Source: SBAX01 sp964646605 (GTDB taxonomy: Bacteria > Planctomycetota > Phycisphaerae > UBA1845). Taken from it: DNA of 64,000 bases. The notes under the pieces are model-generated. The model was not told the DNA's origin. It saw nothing but the letters and a program-made list of their open reading frames with translations, and ran no database searches. Positions 28,060 to 37,812 of the stretch are shown piece by piece. Positions within the stretch are counted from its first letter, which is position 1. Each line of letters opens with the position of its first letter. A program made the translations under genes and the position numbers. The stretch is from the NCBI GenBank assembly GCA_964646605.1, contig CAZYEX010000038.1:14904-78903 (forward strand). Direction: 5' to 3'.

Positions 28060-28624
28060 ATCTGGACGATGGACGACCTTGCGGCGGCGGGTGGGCGGCA
28101 CCGTGCTGAGTTTGTCGCTGCTGGCGGTGTGCATGACGGGGTGCTCGACCTACAAGGTTGAAATCCGTTGCGGCCCGAAGATCAATACAGGGGGTGACGC
28201 CAACGCACCTGGGCGTTTGCTGCAGATCGACGTGATCGCGCTGAGTGAAAGCGACCTCCACCGCATCGCGGGGGCGGTCAATAAGACCTATAACCCGGAT
28301 CATCAGAGCGCATCAAACATCATCACGGCGGACGATTATTTCAAGCGCGGGCTCGACAAGATCGTCGCCCGTGAGGTCAAGAAGGAAGCCATTGCGTCGG
28401 TCAATCTCCCCAACGGGGTCACGGAGACGCTCGCGGTCAGGCACGGTTGGGGCGTCGGAAAACACTCCGGGGTTCTGGTTTTGGCTGATTTCCTACCTAG
28501 CAAACCGACGGGTGGGGTGGGCTCCCCGACCGTGGTCAGCGGCAGCTCGTTGTGGTGGCCCACGCGCTGGACGGGGCACCACCGCGTGGTGAAGGTCGAA
28601 GAGACGGATATTCGCTGGGAATAG
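28034..28624 (+). CDS. tssJ: T6SS outer-membrane lipoprotein, TssJ-like
   Basis: This 196-residue protein has a lipoprotein leader (GTVLSLSLLAVCMTGC). INTGGDANAPGRLLQIDVIAL matches the TssJ pattern of a small beta-sandwich that binds the periplasmic end of TssM. Its place directly before tssK-tssL-tssM is the usual one. AAGGAG 5 bases before the ATG at 28034 fixes the start, which overlaps the coiled-coil gene. At 196 residues it is a little longer than typical TssJ (about 150-170), the extra being in the C-terminal 50 residues. Sequence conservation is low in this family, so the call rests partly on context. Confidence 0.7.
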   Translation: MTRIMRKSESGRWTTLRRRVGGTVLSLSLLAVCMTGCSTYKVEIRCGPKINTGGDANAPGRLLQIDVIALSESDLHRIAGAVNKTYNPDHQSASNIITADDYFKRGLDKIVAREVKKEAIASVNLPNGVTETLAVRHGWGVGKHSGVLVLADFLPSKPTGGVGSPTVVSGSSLWWPTRWTGHHRVVKVEETDIRWE

Positions 28625-28640
28625 AAAGGGAGCCGCATCT

Positions 28641-30044
28641 ATGCCCAACTGGCGCGAGCCGCATTGGTCGGAGGGGATGTTGCTGGTGCCTCAGCACCTG
28701 CAAGCGTCGCATCGCTATTGGGATTCGATGCTGGGCGCCGCCTGGAGCGGCGGCTCGCCGTTCTCGTGGGGGTTTGAGGAGCTGGTTCTCTCCGAAGCGC
28801 AGATCAAAGAGGGCGTGGTTTCGGTCGAGCGCTGTCGCCTGCGAACTCCTCAGGGCACGTGGGTGGTGGTGCCGGAGAATACCAGCGTCGCCGCCCGTCC
28901 GATCACGGACTGGCTCACCAAATTTCCGGACGGCGTGGTCGCGTATCTGGCCGTCCCGCGGCTGCACGAGGTTCGTCCCAACGCGGCGTATGCGCTTTCC
29001 GCGGATGGACCGGTCACCCGATACCTCGTCGAACCGATGGAACTTCGGGACGAGAACACGGGCGACAACGCCCAACAAATCGAGGTTCACTCGATGACCG
29101 GGCGTTTGCTGTTCGCCGAGGAAAGCCAGCTCCCCGGATATGAGTCCATCCCGTTGGTACGGGTGCATCTGTCCGGTGAAGAAGGGGGCGTTCCACGGCG
29201 CGACGAGAGCTTCGTGCCGCCCTTGATGCGGATGGGCGCCTGGCCGGACTTGCGGCGAATGGTGGCGGAGGTGATTCACGAGGCCGGAGCCCGTAACCGC
29301 GAGCTCGCCGCCGAGACCGTCCGCGGCGAAATGACCTTCCGTTCCGGCGTCGAAGAACATACGGAACGTTTGCTGATGCTCCACGTGTTGAATGAATCCT
29401 TGGCCGTCCTGCGCCAGATGGTCGCCATCGAGGACGTTCGACCGTGGGTGGCGTATTGGGAACTCTGCCGCCTGGCGGGCAAGCTCTCCATCTTCAACGC
29501 CGACGAGCGAGTCAATCCGGACCGATCGGTTCGTGAATACGCGCCCTACGACCACTACGATCTGGGCGGCAATTTCGGCACGTTGTGCGCTCACATCCGC
29601 GAGCTCTTGCAAGCCTTCAGCGTGGGGACGGTGCGGTGGCGGGATTTCGAGCCCCGCGGCGAGGGCGAGGGTTCGCAGGTCAAACTGGAAGAAGATTGGA
29701 TGGGGGCGCGACGGGAGATGTTCGTCGGGGTTCACTGCAGCTCCCTCGACGAAAACCAGCTTGATACGACGCTCAAACGATTGGATTGGAAGATCGCCTC
29801 CTCGGACGAAGTGGACTGGCTGTACAAGGCGGGAATGCCCGGACTGCGCCTGCAACCGGTACGCGGAGTGGGCATGCTTCCCTCCAACCCGGAGATCAAA
29901 TACTATCGCGTACATCGGGACACGGAGCGCTGGCCGAAGGTGGAAACGACCAAGGTCCTGGCCATGCGCTGCGGGCCGGGAGCGCAGGTGAAACTCCAAG
30001 AGCTGCAAGTCCGCTTTCGTCTATACGTGGTGTTAAAGAAATGA
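28641..30044 (+). CDS. tssK: T6SS baseplate subunit TssK
   Basis: This 467-residue cytoplasmic protein links the baseplate to the TssJLM membrane complex. The start MPNWREPHWSEGMLLVPQHL is the signature N-terminus of TssK (VasE/ImpJ), and WSEGMLLxPQH is nearly invariant. Length matches the family (about 440-470). AGGGAG precedes the ATG. Its stop codon overlaps the tssL start by 4 bases (ATGA), a sign of coupled translation. The C-terminus ends in the usual short beta strands (LQELQVRFRLYVVLKK). Confidence 0.93.
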   Translation: MPNWREPHWSEGMLLVPQHLQASHRYWDSMLGAAWSGGSPFSWGFEELVLSEAQIKEGVVSVERCRLRTPQGTWVVVPENTSVAARPITDWLTKFPDGVVAYLAVPRLHEVRPNAAYALSADGPVTRYLVEPMELRDENTGDNAQQIEVHSMTGRLLFAEESQLPGYESIPLVRVHLSGEEGGVPRRDESFVPPLMRMGAWPDLRRMVAEVIHEAGARNRELAAETVRGEMTFRSGVEEHTERLLMLHVLNESLAVLRQMVAIEDVRPWVAYWELCRLAGKLSIFNADERVNPDRSVREYAPYDHYDLGGNFGTLCAHIRELLQAFSVGTVRWRDFEPRGEGEGSQVKLEEDWMGARREMFVGVHCSSLDENQLDTTLKRLDWKIASSDEVDWLYKAGMPGLRLQPVRGVGMLPSNPEIKYYRVHRDTERWPKVETTKVLAMRCGPGAQVKLQELQVRFRLYVVLKK

Positions 30045-30733
30045 GTCCCGTGCGCCTCGCCGAACTGGTCAGTCCTGTCTTTCTCTTCGTCGCCGCCTTG
30101 CGACGCAAGATTCACCGTGGCCTACCGGTTTCGCCGGGCGACGTTCGGCGGGAGATTCTGCGCATTTTCGACACGATTGAGGCGCGGGCGTCGGAAAAGG
30201 CGCTCAGTGACCGCTGGAACCGGGCCAAGATCGCACTGACCTACCTGGTCGACGAGATCGCCATCATGGAAAAGTGGCCCGGCGACCGCGAATGGGAGGC
30301 CAATCCGCTGGAGATCGAGTACCTCCGCCACAACGAACGAATGCGCGCGGAATGGTTCTATGACCAGGAGTACAAGCACGCCATCGAGACCGGCGATTCC
30401 GAACTGATGGAGGTGATTTATCTTTGCCTCTGTCTCGGTTTCGAGGGGAAATACCGCGGGCAGGCGGTGCAACTAAGGCAACATGCGGACAACCTCTTCG
30501 CCCGCCTCCCGGTACGGCACCGCGAACCGAACCAAGACCAGCTTTTTCCAGATTGCTACTACGTGGACCGCGTGTCCAACGATCCGAAGGCCCCCATGCG
30601 GATCGCCACGGTGGCGGCGATCTTCCTGGGCATCATCCTCTGCTACGTGTTCGTCACCCGCTGGGGATACGATCGGTTTCTGAACAAGTTGAACGAGTGC
30701 GTGGCGACCTTGGAGAAGGGCGTCGGAGGTTAG
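30041..30733 (+). CDS. tssL: T6SS membrane subunit TssL (DotU/ImpK)
   Basis: This 230-residue protein starts MSPVRLAELVSPVFLFVAAL, as in the DotU/TssL family, whose cytoplasmic helical hook carries the conserved LVDEIAIM and WYDQEY-like patches (here EIAIMEKWPG and EWFYDQEY). One transmembrane helix near the C-terminus (about residues 186-208, ATVAAIFLGIILCYVFV) anchors it in the inner membrane with a short periplasmic tail. No OmpA-like peptidoglycan-binding extension is present. The ATG overlaps the tssK stop. An in-frame upstream ATG at 29786 lies inside tssK and is not used. Confidence 0.9.
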   Translation: MSPVRLAELVSPVFLFVAALRRKIHRGLPVSPGDVRREILRIFDTIEARASEKALSDRWNRAKIALTYLVDEIAIMEKWPGDREWEANPLEIEYLRHNERMRAEWFYDQEYKHAIETGDSELMEVIYLCLCLGFEGKYRGQAVQLRQHADNLFARLPVRHREPNQDQLFPDCYYVDRVSNDPKAPMRIATVAAIFLGIILCYVFVTRWGYDRFLNKLNECVATLEKGVGG

Positions 30734-30763
30734 GGCGGGGGCGCGGCGCGGACGGATTGGACG

Positions 30764-33700
30764 ATGCTCAACGTCTCACGATACCTAAAGAAGCCGAAAA
30801 TCGACCCCGCGAAAGTGGCGACGACGGTGGGGGCTCCTGCCGGAGTTGCCGGGGCCGTCACGCTGTTCCTGGGGCAATCGGCGGGCATGGTGGCGCTATG
30901 GTGCGTGATCGGCATCATGGTGCTCACCTTCCTGGTCCGCCGTTTGGTCCGTTGGATTGGTCGCGCTCGCGGGGGGGTACTCGAGACGCTCCTGGATTCG
31001 GAGCACCGAAAGGCCGTTGAAAGCTCCGGGGCCGAGGAACGGGTCAAGCTTCAAGACCTGCGCGAACGGTTTCAATTCGCGGTCAAGGAGCTGAAACGCG
31101 CCGGCAAGACTATCTACGAACTTCCCTGGCTGCTGCTCATCGGCGAATCGCAGAGCGGAAAGTCGATGACCCTGCGCGGGTCCGACCTCCATTTCCCGGT
31201 GGGGACGGATCGGCTCTCGGGATTGGGCGGGACCAAGAACTGCGATTGGTGGTTCACCAACGAGGCCGTCATTCTGGACACCGCCGGTCGGTTCACCTTC
31301 CAACAGGAGGGCACCAGCGATCGACAGGAATGGGAGGGGTTCCTACAGCAGCTCGCCCGCAGGCGGCGGTTGTGCCCGATCAACGGCGTTCTGGTGGTCA
31401 TCCCGGTGGATCGACTGTTGAATGATCCCCCGGAATTACGCAAGGACAAGGCCAAGAACATCCTCGGACGATTGAATCAAGTGCAGCGTACGATGGGGGT
31501 CCAATTCCCGGTGTTCGTGCTGATCACCAAGTGCGACCTGGTGCTGGGGTTCAGCGAGACGTTCCGGGAATTCGGCAATGTCCAGGCGGCGCAAATGGTG
31601 GGATGGTCCAACCGCGCCCCCTTCGATCAGCGCTACGAGCCCGAGCAGTTCACGCAGGACTTCGACGTCATCGCCAAACGGCTCAGCGAAAACCGGCTGG
31701 AGGCGTTGCGCCGTATCCCGTCGCTCGAGGAGCGGGGACTGCTCTATGCGTTTCCGGAGGAGTTCCGGGCCCTGGGACCGCCGCTGCAGCAATACCTGAG
31801 CGTCATCTTCGCGCCCGACATTTACCATGATTCGCTTTTCTTCCGGGGCGTCTATTTCACCAGCGGAATTCAAGAGGGCATCCCCATCGCCCGGATCGCC
31901 TCGGAGTTCTTGGGAGGAGGTCGGACGGTCACGTCGGCGTCCAAAGAGTTTGACCCGCTCGGGAAACTGTTCCCACCGCGACCTTTCTTCTGTGCGGACG
32001 TCTATAAGGCCAAGGCGTTGCGGGAAACGCGGATGGTTTTCCGTTCTTCCCGAGACATCAAGAAAGGGAAGCGGCGCAGGCTCTTTACGTATGTCGGCGG
32101 CGGGTCCCTGGCCGGAGTTCTGGCGGTGTTTGCCGTCTTCGGGGCCATTCAGATCGGTAGGCTCATCGAGGACCCGCGAAACCACGTGGGGCTGGCGTGC
32201 CTCAATCTGGGCTCGACCGATGCGGCGAGCGACTTCAAAGGGCCGAGCGACCCCCAACAGTTGCTGCCCTTGTTGAAAAGCGACGGCGACAAACTCTCCG
32301 CGTCGAGCCGCTGGCAGCGCTGGGCGTTGCTCTTCAAGGATACGACGCAGGTTGCCCAGAACGTAAAAAAAGTGCGCGATCATCTCTACTTCCGCAGCAT
32401 CCTGCGTCCGAAAGTCGAACAACTGGAGGGTTTGTTGTCGAGCCGATGGCCCGCGGAGTCGCAGAGCGCCTTCGAGGAAAGCCTGACGGAATACGTTCGC
32501 TGGTACGCGGGTGCGCCGGCGAACCCATCCGCCGTGGACGTCACCCGCCTTCTGGCCCCGGTCTGCTCCGCGGACAGCGCTTGTTCCGACCTCGCCGCGG
32601 TCTATGCCACCGCCCACGAAGACAGGCTGGCGGCGCGCCGTCGAGGGGCGCTTGGGGGCGGCGCCGCGGAATCAAGCTCGAGGCTACAACCGATGCTCCT
32701 GGCGGCGGAGAACGCGTTCGCGCTGCGCTACGCCGGCGAGAAAAGCGAGACCCTGGGACCGTGGGTGGACCTCTTCGGCCTCTGCGACGCGGTTGCCAAA
32801 CGGCATCAGGAGTTGTTGGGATTGGAGCCGCAAATCGCCAAAGTCGACACCTTGACCGACTACGATGCGGCGCTGAGGGAATGGAGGGATGCGTACCAGC
32901 GGTTCCCCTTTGACCATGAGAAACCGAGCTTCGAACCGGCATATTCCCGGATTGTCGCCATTCTCTCCGAGTTGGGGTCGGATGCGAAACCAAAGGACGG
33001 CGAAAAGCAGACCAAGTGCGGGCTGGTGCTCCCTGAGTTCGACGTGGTCCGCAAGCCCTGGGTCGAGTTCTTTGGCGAGAGTGCAGGGTCGTCGTCATCC
33101 GAGAGCTTGCACCAGTTGGCGGCAAACACCGGCGTCTTGGAGGACGACGAACGGACTCGCCTCCAAACCCTCGCCGCCGGAGTAACCGCCCGATTGGACG
33201 CAGTGGCGAAGCAAATCATTGAAGAAAAGATCAAGCGCGGTTGCGAAAGACAGGCGACCATCGTCCAAGGCACGAAAGTCAGCGACCAGTTTGCATTGAC
33301 TCACAAGGCGTTGAAGAAACTGGACGACGAGCTTCCCGAGACCAGAACCGCAAAGTTGCCGGCCCATTTCCTCGATTGGCCCGACGCCGTCTGCCCGAAA
33401 AGTACGGAGGGCAGCTCCGAAACCGGCCTCGCCACCGCCAAGTCGGACAAGCCTACGAAGAACGCCCCGTCGCCGGCTCCCAATCCGGGGGGGCCACTGG
33501 CTGCCGACCCCGCCCTTTCGAAGGAGTTGGATGCCCTCGCGGCCGCCGTCCACAAGACCGCCCGGCGACACACGGCATACGTCGAACTCAACACCGCGTG
33601 CGACCGCTTGAATCCCAACCAGCCGTTGGAACACCTGCTTCCCGAATGGGACGTCGAAGTTCCCAAGGACGTTTGCGGTTGGGACGGAATGCGGACGTGG

Positions 33701-35422
33701 TTGACCGGAACCGTCTTGCGGAAAACTCGTAATGCCGCGGCGGAACTGGAACAAGGGCTGCAGCGGGGCGAGTGCCGACCGCTTCAATCCACGCAGGGGC
33801 TGGACGAACGACTCCGCAAGAATCTGATCGCCAGTTTCGACGGGTACGCCCAACGATACTTTCGAACGTGGAACGAAATGTATGGCCGGGGCGGCCTTGA
33901 CGGCTATGAAGAGCTTACGTCGGTCGTTCAAACCTGGAAGGACTACTACGCGGCGTTGCTGACCACCAAGGTGGACAAACGCGTCCTCGCCGAATCGATC
34001 AGGGCGCAGGCGGAAAAACAGCTTTCAACCTTCGTGCAAAGCGTCCTATCCGTCGAGGTCGGTGATCCCGAGTCCACGCTCGAGACCATCGGGTCCCTGA
34101 ACGACACCATCAACCACGCCCGCGAAGTCGCGGAGGGCGAAGAGCGTGACAGCCGGTTCTTCGATCTGCACTACAAGTACGAGCAATGGAAGACTGCCCC
34201 GCCCGGCCGAGACAAAACCGGAACCGCACCCTCGTCCGAGGGCGAGAAACGGGGTCTCCTACACGTCGAAGCGGGGCAGGCGTTTCATGCCTTCCGACTC
34301 AGCGTAGCAGCACTCAAGACGGACCTGCTGGAGAGCGAGCGTGTGGAGAACCTCAATGATCTCGACGACGGGAGACTGTGGAAGCTGACCGAGGCTTTCC
34401 CCCAAGAACGCATACTCCAACAGCTTTGGAGAATTTCGTTGCGCGGCCGAGAGCTTGCGAATCGAAAGATTGACACCGAGCTTTTCGACCGGTTGTCGGT
34501 CTTCTGGCAGAAGAATTCCGGGGCCATCGCCGTCAGACTTTTTGATGTTTTTCCATTCGCCTACGCGGACAAGCTCACGGCCGAGCCGCCGGAACTCTCC
34601 TACACGCAGTTCCGCAAGTTCCTTCTGGAAATGGTCGAGTTCGAGAAGCGTTACAATCAGATCGGATACGGGGAGCTGCCGCGGTTGTGCAAGGGGGCTC
34701 TTACCGACGGACGCACGGAATTCATGAACCGCAGTACCCAATGGCGGGAGTTCTTTTACGGTTCGGCGCGCGAGGGAAAGGATCCGGGCAGCCAGCGATT
34801 GCAGAAGGGCGATCCACCGCTTCCGGTCTTTTTTCAGGTGCAGTCGCTACCCCCCTCGGGAGAGAAACAGGGGTTCACGGTTCGAGATTACACGCACGCC
34901 GACGTCCGGATCGGGCGCACGCAGCCGGCGGCGGGGGTTGATCCCAAGGACTCACCTTTCCTGGCCTCATTCGCAAATGACCCGAGAGAACTGGCCAATC
35001 GCGTTTGGCAGTTTCAACACCCCGGGGACGTCTCCTTGGTTTTGACAGGTCCGCGATCGCGGGGCATCGCGGGGGAACTGGACCTTCCGCCGACTTACCC
35101 GGTGCCCGAAGTTGATCTGAAGGGGCGGCACTTTTCCGTCCCCATGTTCATTTACCGGTATTGTTCGGACAACAACCCGGCAGTGATTGCGATTGGCACT
35201 CCGGGGGCATTGAAACCGCGACAGGTTTGGCGATTCGAGGTCGAAATCCAGATCGTACCGGTTTCTGGACAACCCCGTGGGAAAACCTCTGGCGTGTTCG
35301 AGGTTCGTTTTGGCGCTTCCCTGCCGGGCGGGGAGGTGTCTTCGGATCAGCTGCCAGAGTTGATCGGATCGTTCAGTGGTCTTTCCTCGTCGGTGTGTAA
35401 GATCGACTATCGCGTGGAGTAG
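30764..35422 (+). CDS. tssM: T6SS membrane subunit TssM (IcmF)
   Basis: This 1552-residue inner-membrane protein has two N-terminal transmembrane segments (about 28-60) and a cytoplasmic P-loop domain with Walker A GESQSGKS (residues 127-134), so the NTP site is kept. A third transmembrane segment follows (about 442-462, VGGGSLAGVLAVFAVFGAI). The periplasmic region of about 1090 residues is mostly helical and would contact TssJ. It ends in a beta-rich domain (VWQFQHPGDVSLVLTG onward), as in IcmF_C. It is longer than many TssM proteins (about 1100-1300), the extra being in the middle periplasmic part. It follows tssL by 30 bases. Confidence 0.93.
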   Translation: MLNVSRYLKKPKIDPAKVATTVGAPAGVAGAVTLFLGQSAGMVALWCVIGIMVLTFLVRRLVRWIGRARGGVLETLLDSEHRKAVESSGAEERVKLQDLRERFQFAVKELKRAGKTIYELPWLLLIGESQSGKSMTLRGSDLHFPVGTDRLSGLGGTKNCDWWFTNEAVILDTAGRFTFQQEGTSDRQEWEGFLQQLARRRRLCPINGVLVVIPVDRLLNDPPELRKDKAKNILGRLNQVQRTMGVQFPVFVLITKCDLVLGFSETFREFGNVQAAQMVGWSNRAPFDQRYEPEQFTQDFDVIAKRLSENRLEALRRIPSLEERGLLYAFPEEFRALGPPLQQYLSVIFAPDIYHDSLFFRGVYFTSGIQEGIPIARIASEFLGGGRTVTSASKEFDPLGKLFPPRPFFCADVYKAKALRETRMVFRSSRDIKKGKRRRLFTYVGGGSLAGVLAVFAVFGAIQIGRLIEDPRNHVGLACLNLGSTDAASDFKGPSDPQQLLPLLKSDGDKLSASSRWQRWALLFKDTTQVAQNVKKVRDHLYFRSILRPKVEQLEGLLSSRWPAESQSAFEESLTEYVRWYAGAPANPSAVDVTRLLAPVCSADSACSDLAAVYATAHEDRLAARRRGALGGGAAESSSRLQPMLLAAENAFALRYAGEKSETLGPWVDLFGLCDAVAKRHQELLGLEPQIAKVDTLTDYDAALREWRDAYQRFPFDHEKPSFEPAYSRIVAILSELGSDAKPKDGEKQTKCGLVLPEFDVVRKPWVEFFGESAGSSSSESLHQLAANTGVLEDDERTRLQTLAAGVTARLDAVAKQIIEEKIKRGCERQATIVQGTKVSDQFALTHKALKKLDDELPETRTAKLPAHFLDWPDAVCPKSTEGSSETGLATAKSDKPTKNAPSPAPNPGGPLAADPALSKELDALAAAVHKTARRHTAYVELNTACDRLNPNQPLEHLLPEWDVEVPKDVCGWDGMRTWLTGTVLRKTRNAAAELEQGLQRGECRPLQSTQGLDERLRKNLIASFDGYAQRYFRTWNEMYGRGGLDGYEELTSVVQTWKDYYAALLTTKVDKRVLAESIRAQAEKQLSTFVQSVLSVEVGDPESTLETIGSLNDTINHAREVAEGEERDSRFFDLHYKYEQWKTAPPGRDKTGTAPSSEGEKRGLLHVEAGQAFHAFRLSVAALKTDLLESERVENLNDLDDGRLWKLTEAFPQERILQQLWRISLRGRELANRKIDTELFDRLSVFWQKNSGAIAVRLFDVFPFAYADKLTAEPPELSYTQFRKFLLEMVEFEKRYNQIGYGELPRLCKGALTDGRTEFMNRSTQWREFFYGSAREGKDPGSQRLQKGDPPLPVFFQVQSLPPSGEKQGFTVRDYTHADVRIGRTQPAAGVDPKDSPFLASFANDPRELANRVWQFQHPGDVSLVLTGPRSRGIAGELDLPPTYPVPEVDLKGRHFSVPMFIYRYCSDNNPAVIAIGTPGALKPRQVWRFEVEIQIVPVSGQPRGKTSGVFEVRFGASLPGGEVSSDQLPELIGSFSGLSSSVCKIDYRVE

Positions 35423-35426
35423 CACT

Positions 35427-36473
35427 TTGGGTTTGCGGGATCGGATCAGCGACTACGGGGCCAAGCTGCTGTCCAGCGCGTTTTCGTCGCGGGCGGCGCA
35501 GCAGACGCCGCTGCGCGCCTACGGGAAGCTCCCCGTGGACCGCGAGTTTCTGCGTGTCCGCTGCGACGACCTCCCCGCGGCGCGCGACTATTGCACCTGG
35601 TTGGATCAAGGGTTCGACGAACTACAGCGCTCGGGAAGCCGGGACGGGGCCCGTTTGCGCCGCCACTGGGTGCTCCAAACCGGCGACCACGGCCGGACGT
35701 GGCTGCTCGGCGGAATCTGGGACAGCGCCGATCAGCCCAGCGAACAGGGACATCAACGAGCCTACCCGTTCACTCTCTTTGGGGTCTTTCGAGCGCCTTC
35801 GCGCTTGCACGAACTCGCCTCCGAGGTCGGGGGCTGGGCCGACGTATGGCGGCAGTGCGAGCACCATTTTCAGCGTCTTTCCGCCGCCCGCGACCGTTCG
35901 CAGTTTACGGACATGGCCCGCGGTCTGAGCCTCTCCCTTCGCCCGGAAACGAACGCTGCTCCCGGCGATCGAGCGACGGGCGTCGGCGCAACCACGCTCA
36001 CCGACTGGATGGCCGGGGTCCCGGGGCTTGACGGTACCGTTGAGGCGTTGACCGCGAGCCTTCAACGTGACCTTCTGGACTTCCGAAAGAGCGCCGGTCG
36101 CGTCCCAGTCATTTGGCGATTGCCGGTCAACGTTAACATGGACATAATGGGGCAATTGGGAATATGGATGGCATGGCTGGACCGGAACCTCGGGCAGTGC
36201 GCAATCGAGCTAGCGCTCTACGTGCCGGCCGATACGACCGATGGGAAGGCGGCCGTGTCGGTATGTTTCCGACGCCCGCGGCCTGAAGACCTCGGTTGCC
36301 TGGCACTCGAAGCCGACTCCGAGGCTGCGAGCCGCAAACCTCGGGTAGGGCTTACTACAAACGGCGACCCGCCGTCCGGAGAAATTGTGGCGCTGCTGGC
36401 GATGAGCTCCGCCAAGGACCTAACCACCCTAGATGATTTATCCAAATTAACACTCACGCCTTCGCCAACATAG
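35427..36473 (+). CDS. tagF: T6SS-associated protein TagF
   Basis: This protein of about 348 residues (from 35427) has the N-terminal LRAYGKLPVDREFLR, which matches the GxxGKLPxxGDF start of the TagF/ImpM (DUF2094) family. In known systems TagF represses T6SS post-translationally, opposed to the PpkA kinase pathway. The start is most likely TTG at 35427 with GGAG 8 bases upstream. The only in-frame ATG (35376) lies inside tssM. Having TagF beside pseudokinases rather than an active kinase is odd. Confidence 0.8.
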   Translation: MGLRDRISDYGAKLLSSAFSSRAAQQTPLRAYGKLPVDREFLRVRCDDLPAARDYCTWLDQGFDELQRSGSRDGARLRRHWVLQTGDHGRTWLLGGIWDSADQPSEQGHQRAYPFTLFGVFRAPSRLHELASEVGGWADVWRQCEHHFQRLSAARDRSQFTDMARGLSLSLRPETNAAPGDRATGVGATTLTDWMAGVPGLDGTVEALTASLQRDLLDFRKSAGRVPVIWRLPVNVNMDIMGQLGIWMAWLDRNLGQCAIELALYVPADTTDGKAAVSVCFRRPRPEDLGCLALEADSEAASRKPRVGLTTNGDPPSGEIVALLAMSSAKDLTTLDDLSKLTLTPSPT

Positions 36474-36705
36474 GTTTCTTGAGCGCAACCGGGCAGCCCA
36501 CCCGACTCGAGCCTGCGTCGCGACCCGTCCGGATCGGATTCAAAGCACGGTTTCCGCCGGGTAGGTGCGCGAGACGTGGACGTAAACGCTTGTCAGGCAC
36601 GGACGAAACGGGGCTTGCATCCACGGCGAATGTTTCTAAAGTATGTAGTTGGAGTTCAGTTTCAATTGCTCCAGCTTCGGGTCCGCATCGCGCAGGGCGA
36701 CGACG

Positions 36706-37794
36706 ATGGTTGTAGGTACAGAGGCACGAGATTTGCAGGATGTTCTCGCCGCATGTTCGGCGGCGTTGAACGGCCCTGCCGGCGCCGGTCGGGACCTCGC
36801 CAAGGAGAACATCGCATCCGACACCGCGGCCAGGCAGCGGCACGGGATTTTACAGGCCTTCCAGGACGGTCGAAACGCGGATTGGGGCCAGGTTTACACG
36901 TCGGGCGTCACCATCCTTCAATCGGAATCTAAGGACGCCCTGGCGCTATGGGCGGCTCTCGCACCGTTGCCGCACGTACGCGGGTTGGGGTTGGCGGGGG
37001 TCTTGGTTTCGCTACAGGCTTGTACGCAGTTCATCAAGGACCATTGGTCCAACATGTACCCGGCGCTGCCCGAGGGGATGGCGCTGCGGGTGTCGGTTTT
37101 CGGGCAGCTCGCCCGGCGGTGGGTCAGTTTTCTCAAACAGGCCAAGATCAGCCCGGCCGACGGGGCGGTGTTGACCGAACTCATCACTCGTCTCACGGAG
37201 TTTGCCGAAGTCCTGCGGGCCAACGTGCCGGCGGAGTCCCTCCCGCCGCAACTGAGCGAACTCTCGCAGATTCTTAACTCGTTTCTCCAAGCCGTCGTCG
37301 GCGACGCCAAGCCCAGCGAGGGCGGCGACGGAAACGCACCGGGGCGCGGATCCGGCGACGGGGCGAGCGCCGAGGCGACTGGGGGCCCGGGCACGGCGGA
37401 TGACCTGTTCGAGGTCTATAGCCGAGCGCGGGCCGACGTGCGCGGTCATCCCGAGGCCGTCTTGCGGTCCTTTTCGCGGGTGATGGACGGGCAGCCCTCG
37501 CGGGCGCGGAAATTCCGGGCGCGTGTTTACATGGCGGAGTTATACTTGTTCGCGGGACATCCGGGGGTGGCCAAGCAAATGCTGACTTTCCTGGACGGCG
37601 AGGTGGGAACGATCAAACTGGAGGATTGGGAGCCGGAGCTTTGCGGGAAGCTCTGGGCGACGTTGTATGCGGCAATGGAAGAAGAGAAACGATCCGCCGA
37701 GGCCTCGAGCGACACGGAGCAAAAGCAGAAGGAACTGTTTGCCCGCATTTGCCGTGTGGACGCGAAGCAGGCGGTCGGGCTCAGGCCCGGTTAG
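36706..37794 (+). CDS. tssA: T6SS protein TssA (ImpA-type)
   Basis: A 362-residue protein whose N-terminal 130 residues carry the ImpA pattern (LGLAGVLVSLQACTQFIKD followed by HWSNMYPALPEGM), which caps the baseplate and primes sheath growth. The C-terminal part (about 230-360) is helical, with LFEVYSRARADVRGHPEAVL and VYMAELYLFAGHPG, and resembles the VasJ-like TssA C-terminus. I prefer the ATG at 36706 over 36649, since homology begins there. It lies 232 bases after tagF, with nothing notable between, and 18 bases before tssB. Confidence 0.8.
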   Translation: MVVGTEARDLQDVLAACSAALNGPAGAGRDLAKENIASDTAARQRHGILQAFQDGRNADWGQVYTSGVTILQSESKDALALWAALAPLPHVRGLGLAGVLVSLQACTQFIKDHWSNMYPALPEGMALRVSVFGQLARRWVSFLKQAKISPADGAVLTELITRLTEFAEVLRANVPAESLPPQLSELSQILNSFLQAVVGDAKPSEGGDGNAPGRGSGDGASAEATGGPGTADDLFEVYSRARADVRGHPEAVLRSFSRVMDGQPSRARKFRARVYMAELYLFAGHPGVAKQMLTFLDGEVGTIKLEDWEPELCGKLWATLYAAMEEEKRSAEASSDTEQKQKELFARICRVDAKQAVGLRPG

Positions 37795-37812
37795 ACAGGA
37801 CGAGGAGCGGCC

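Noticed and set aside
26257..28134. 625-codon minus-strand open frame across the pseudokinase and coiled-coil genes
   Set aside because: Arg/Leu-rich shadow translation without motifs. It would overlap three plus-strand genes that have ribosome binding sites and coupled starts.
28536..30008. 490-codon minus-strand open frame opposite tssK
   Set aside because: Shadow of tssK, which is certain from its N-terminal signature.
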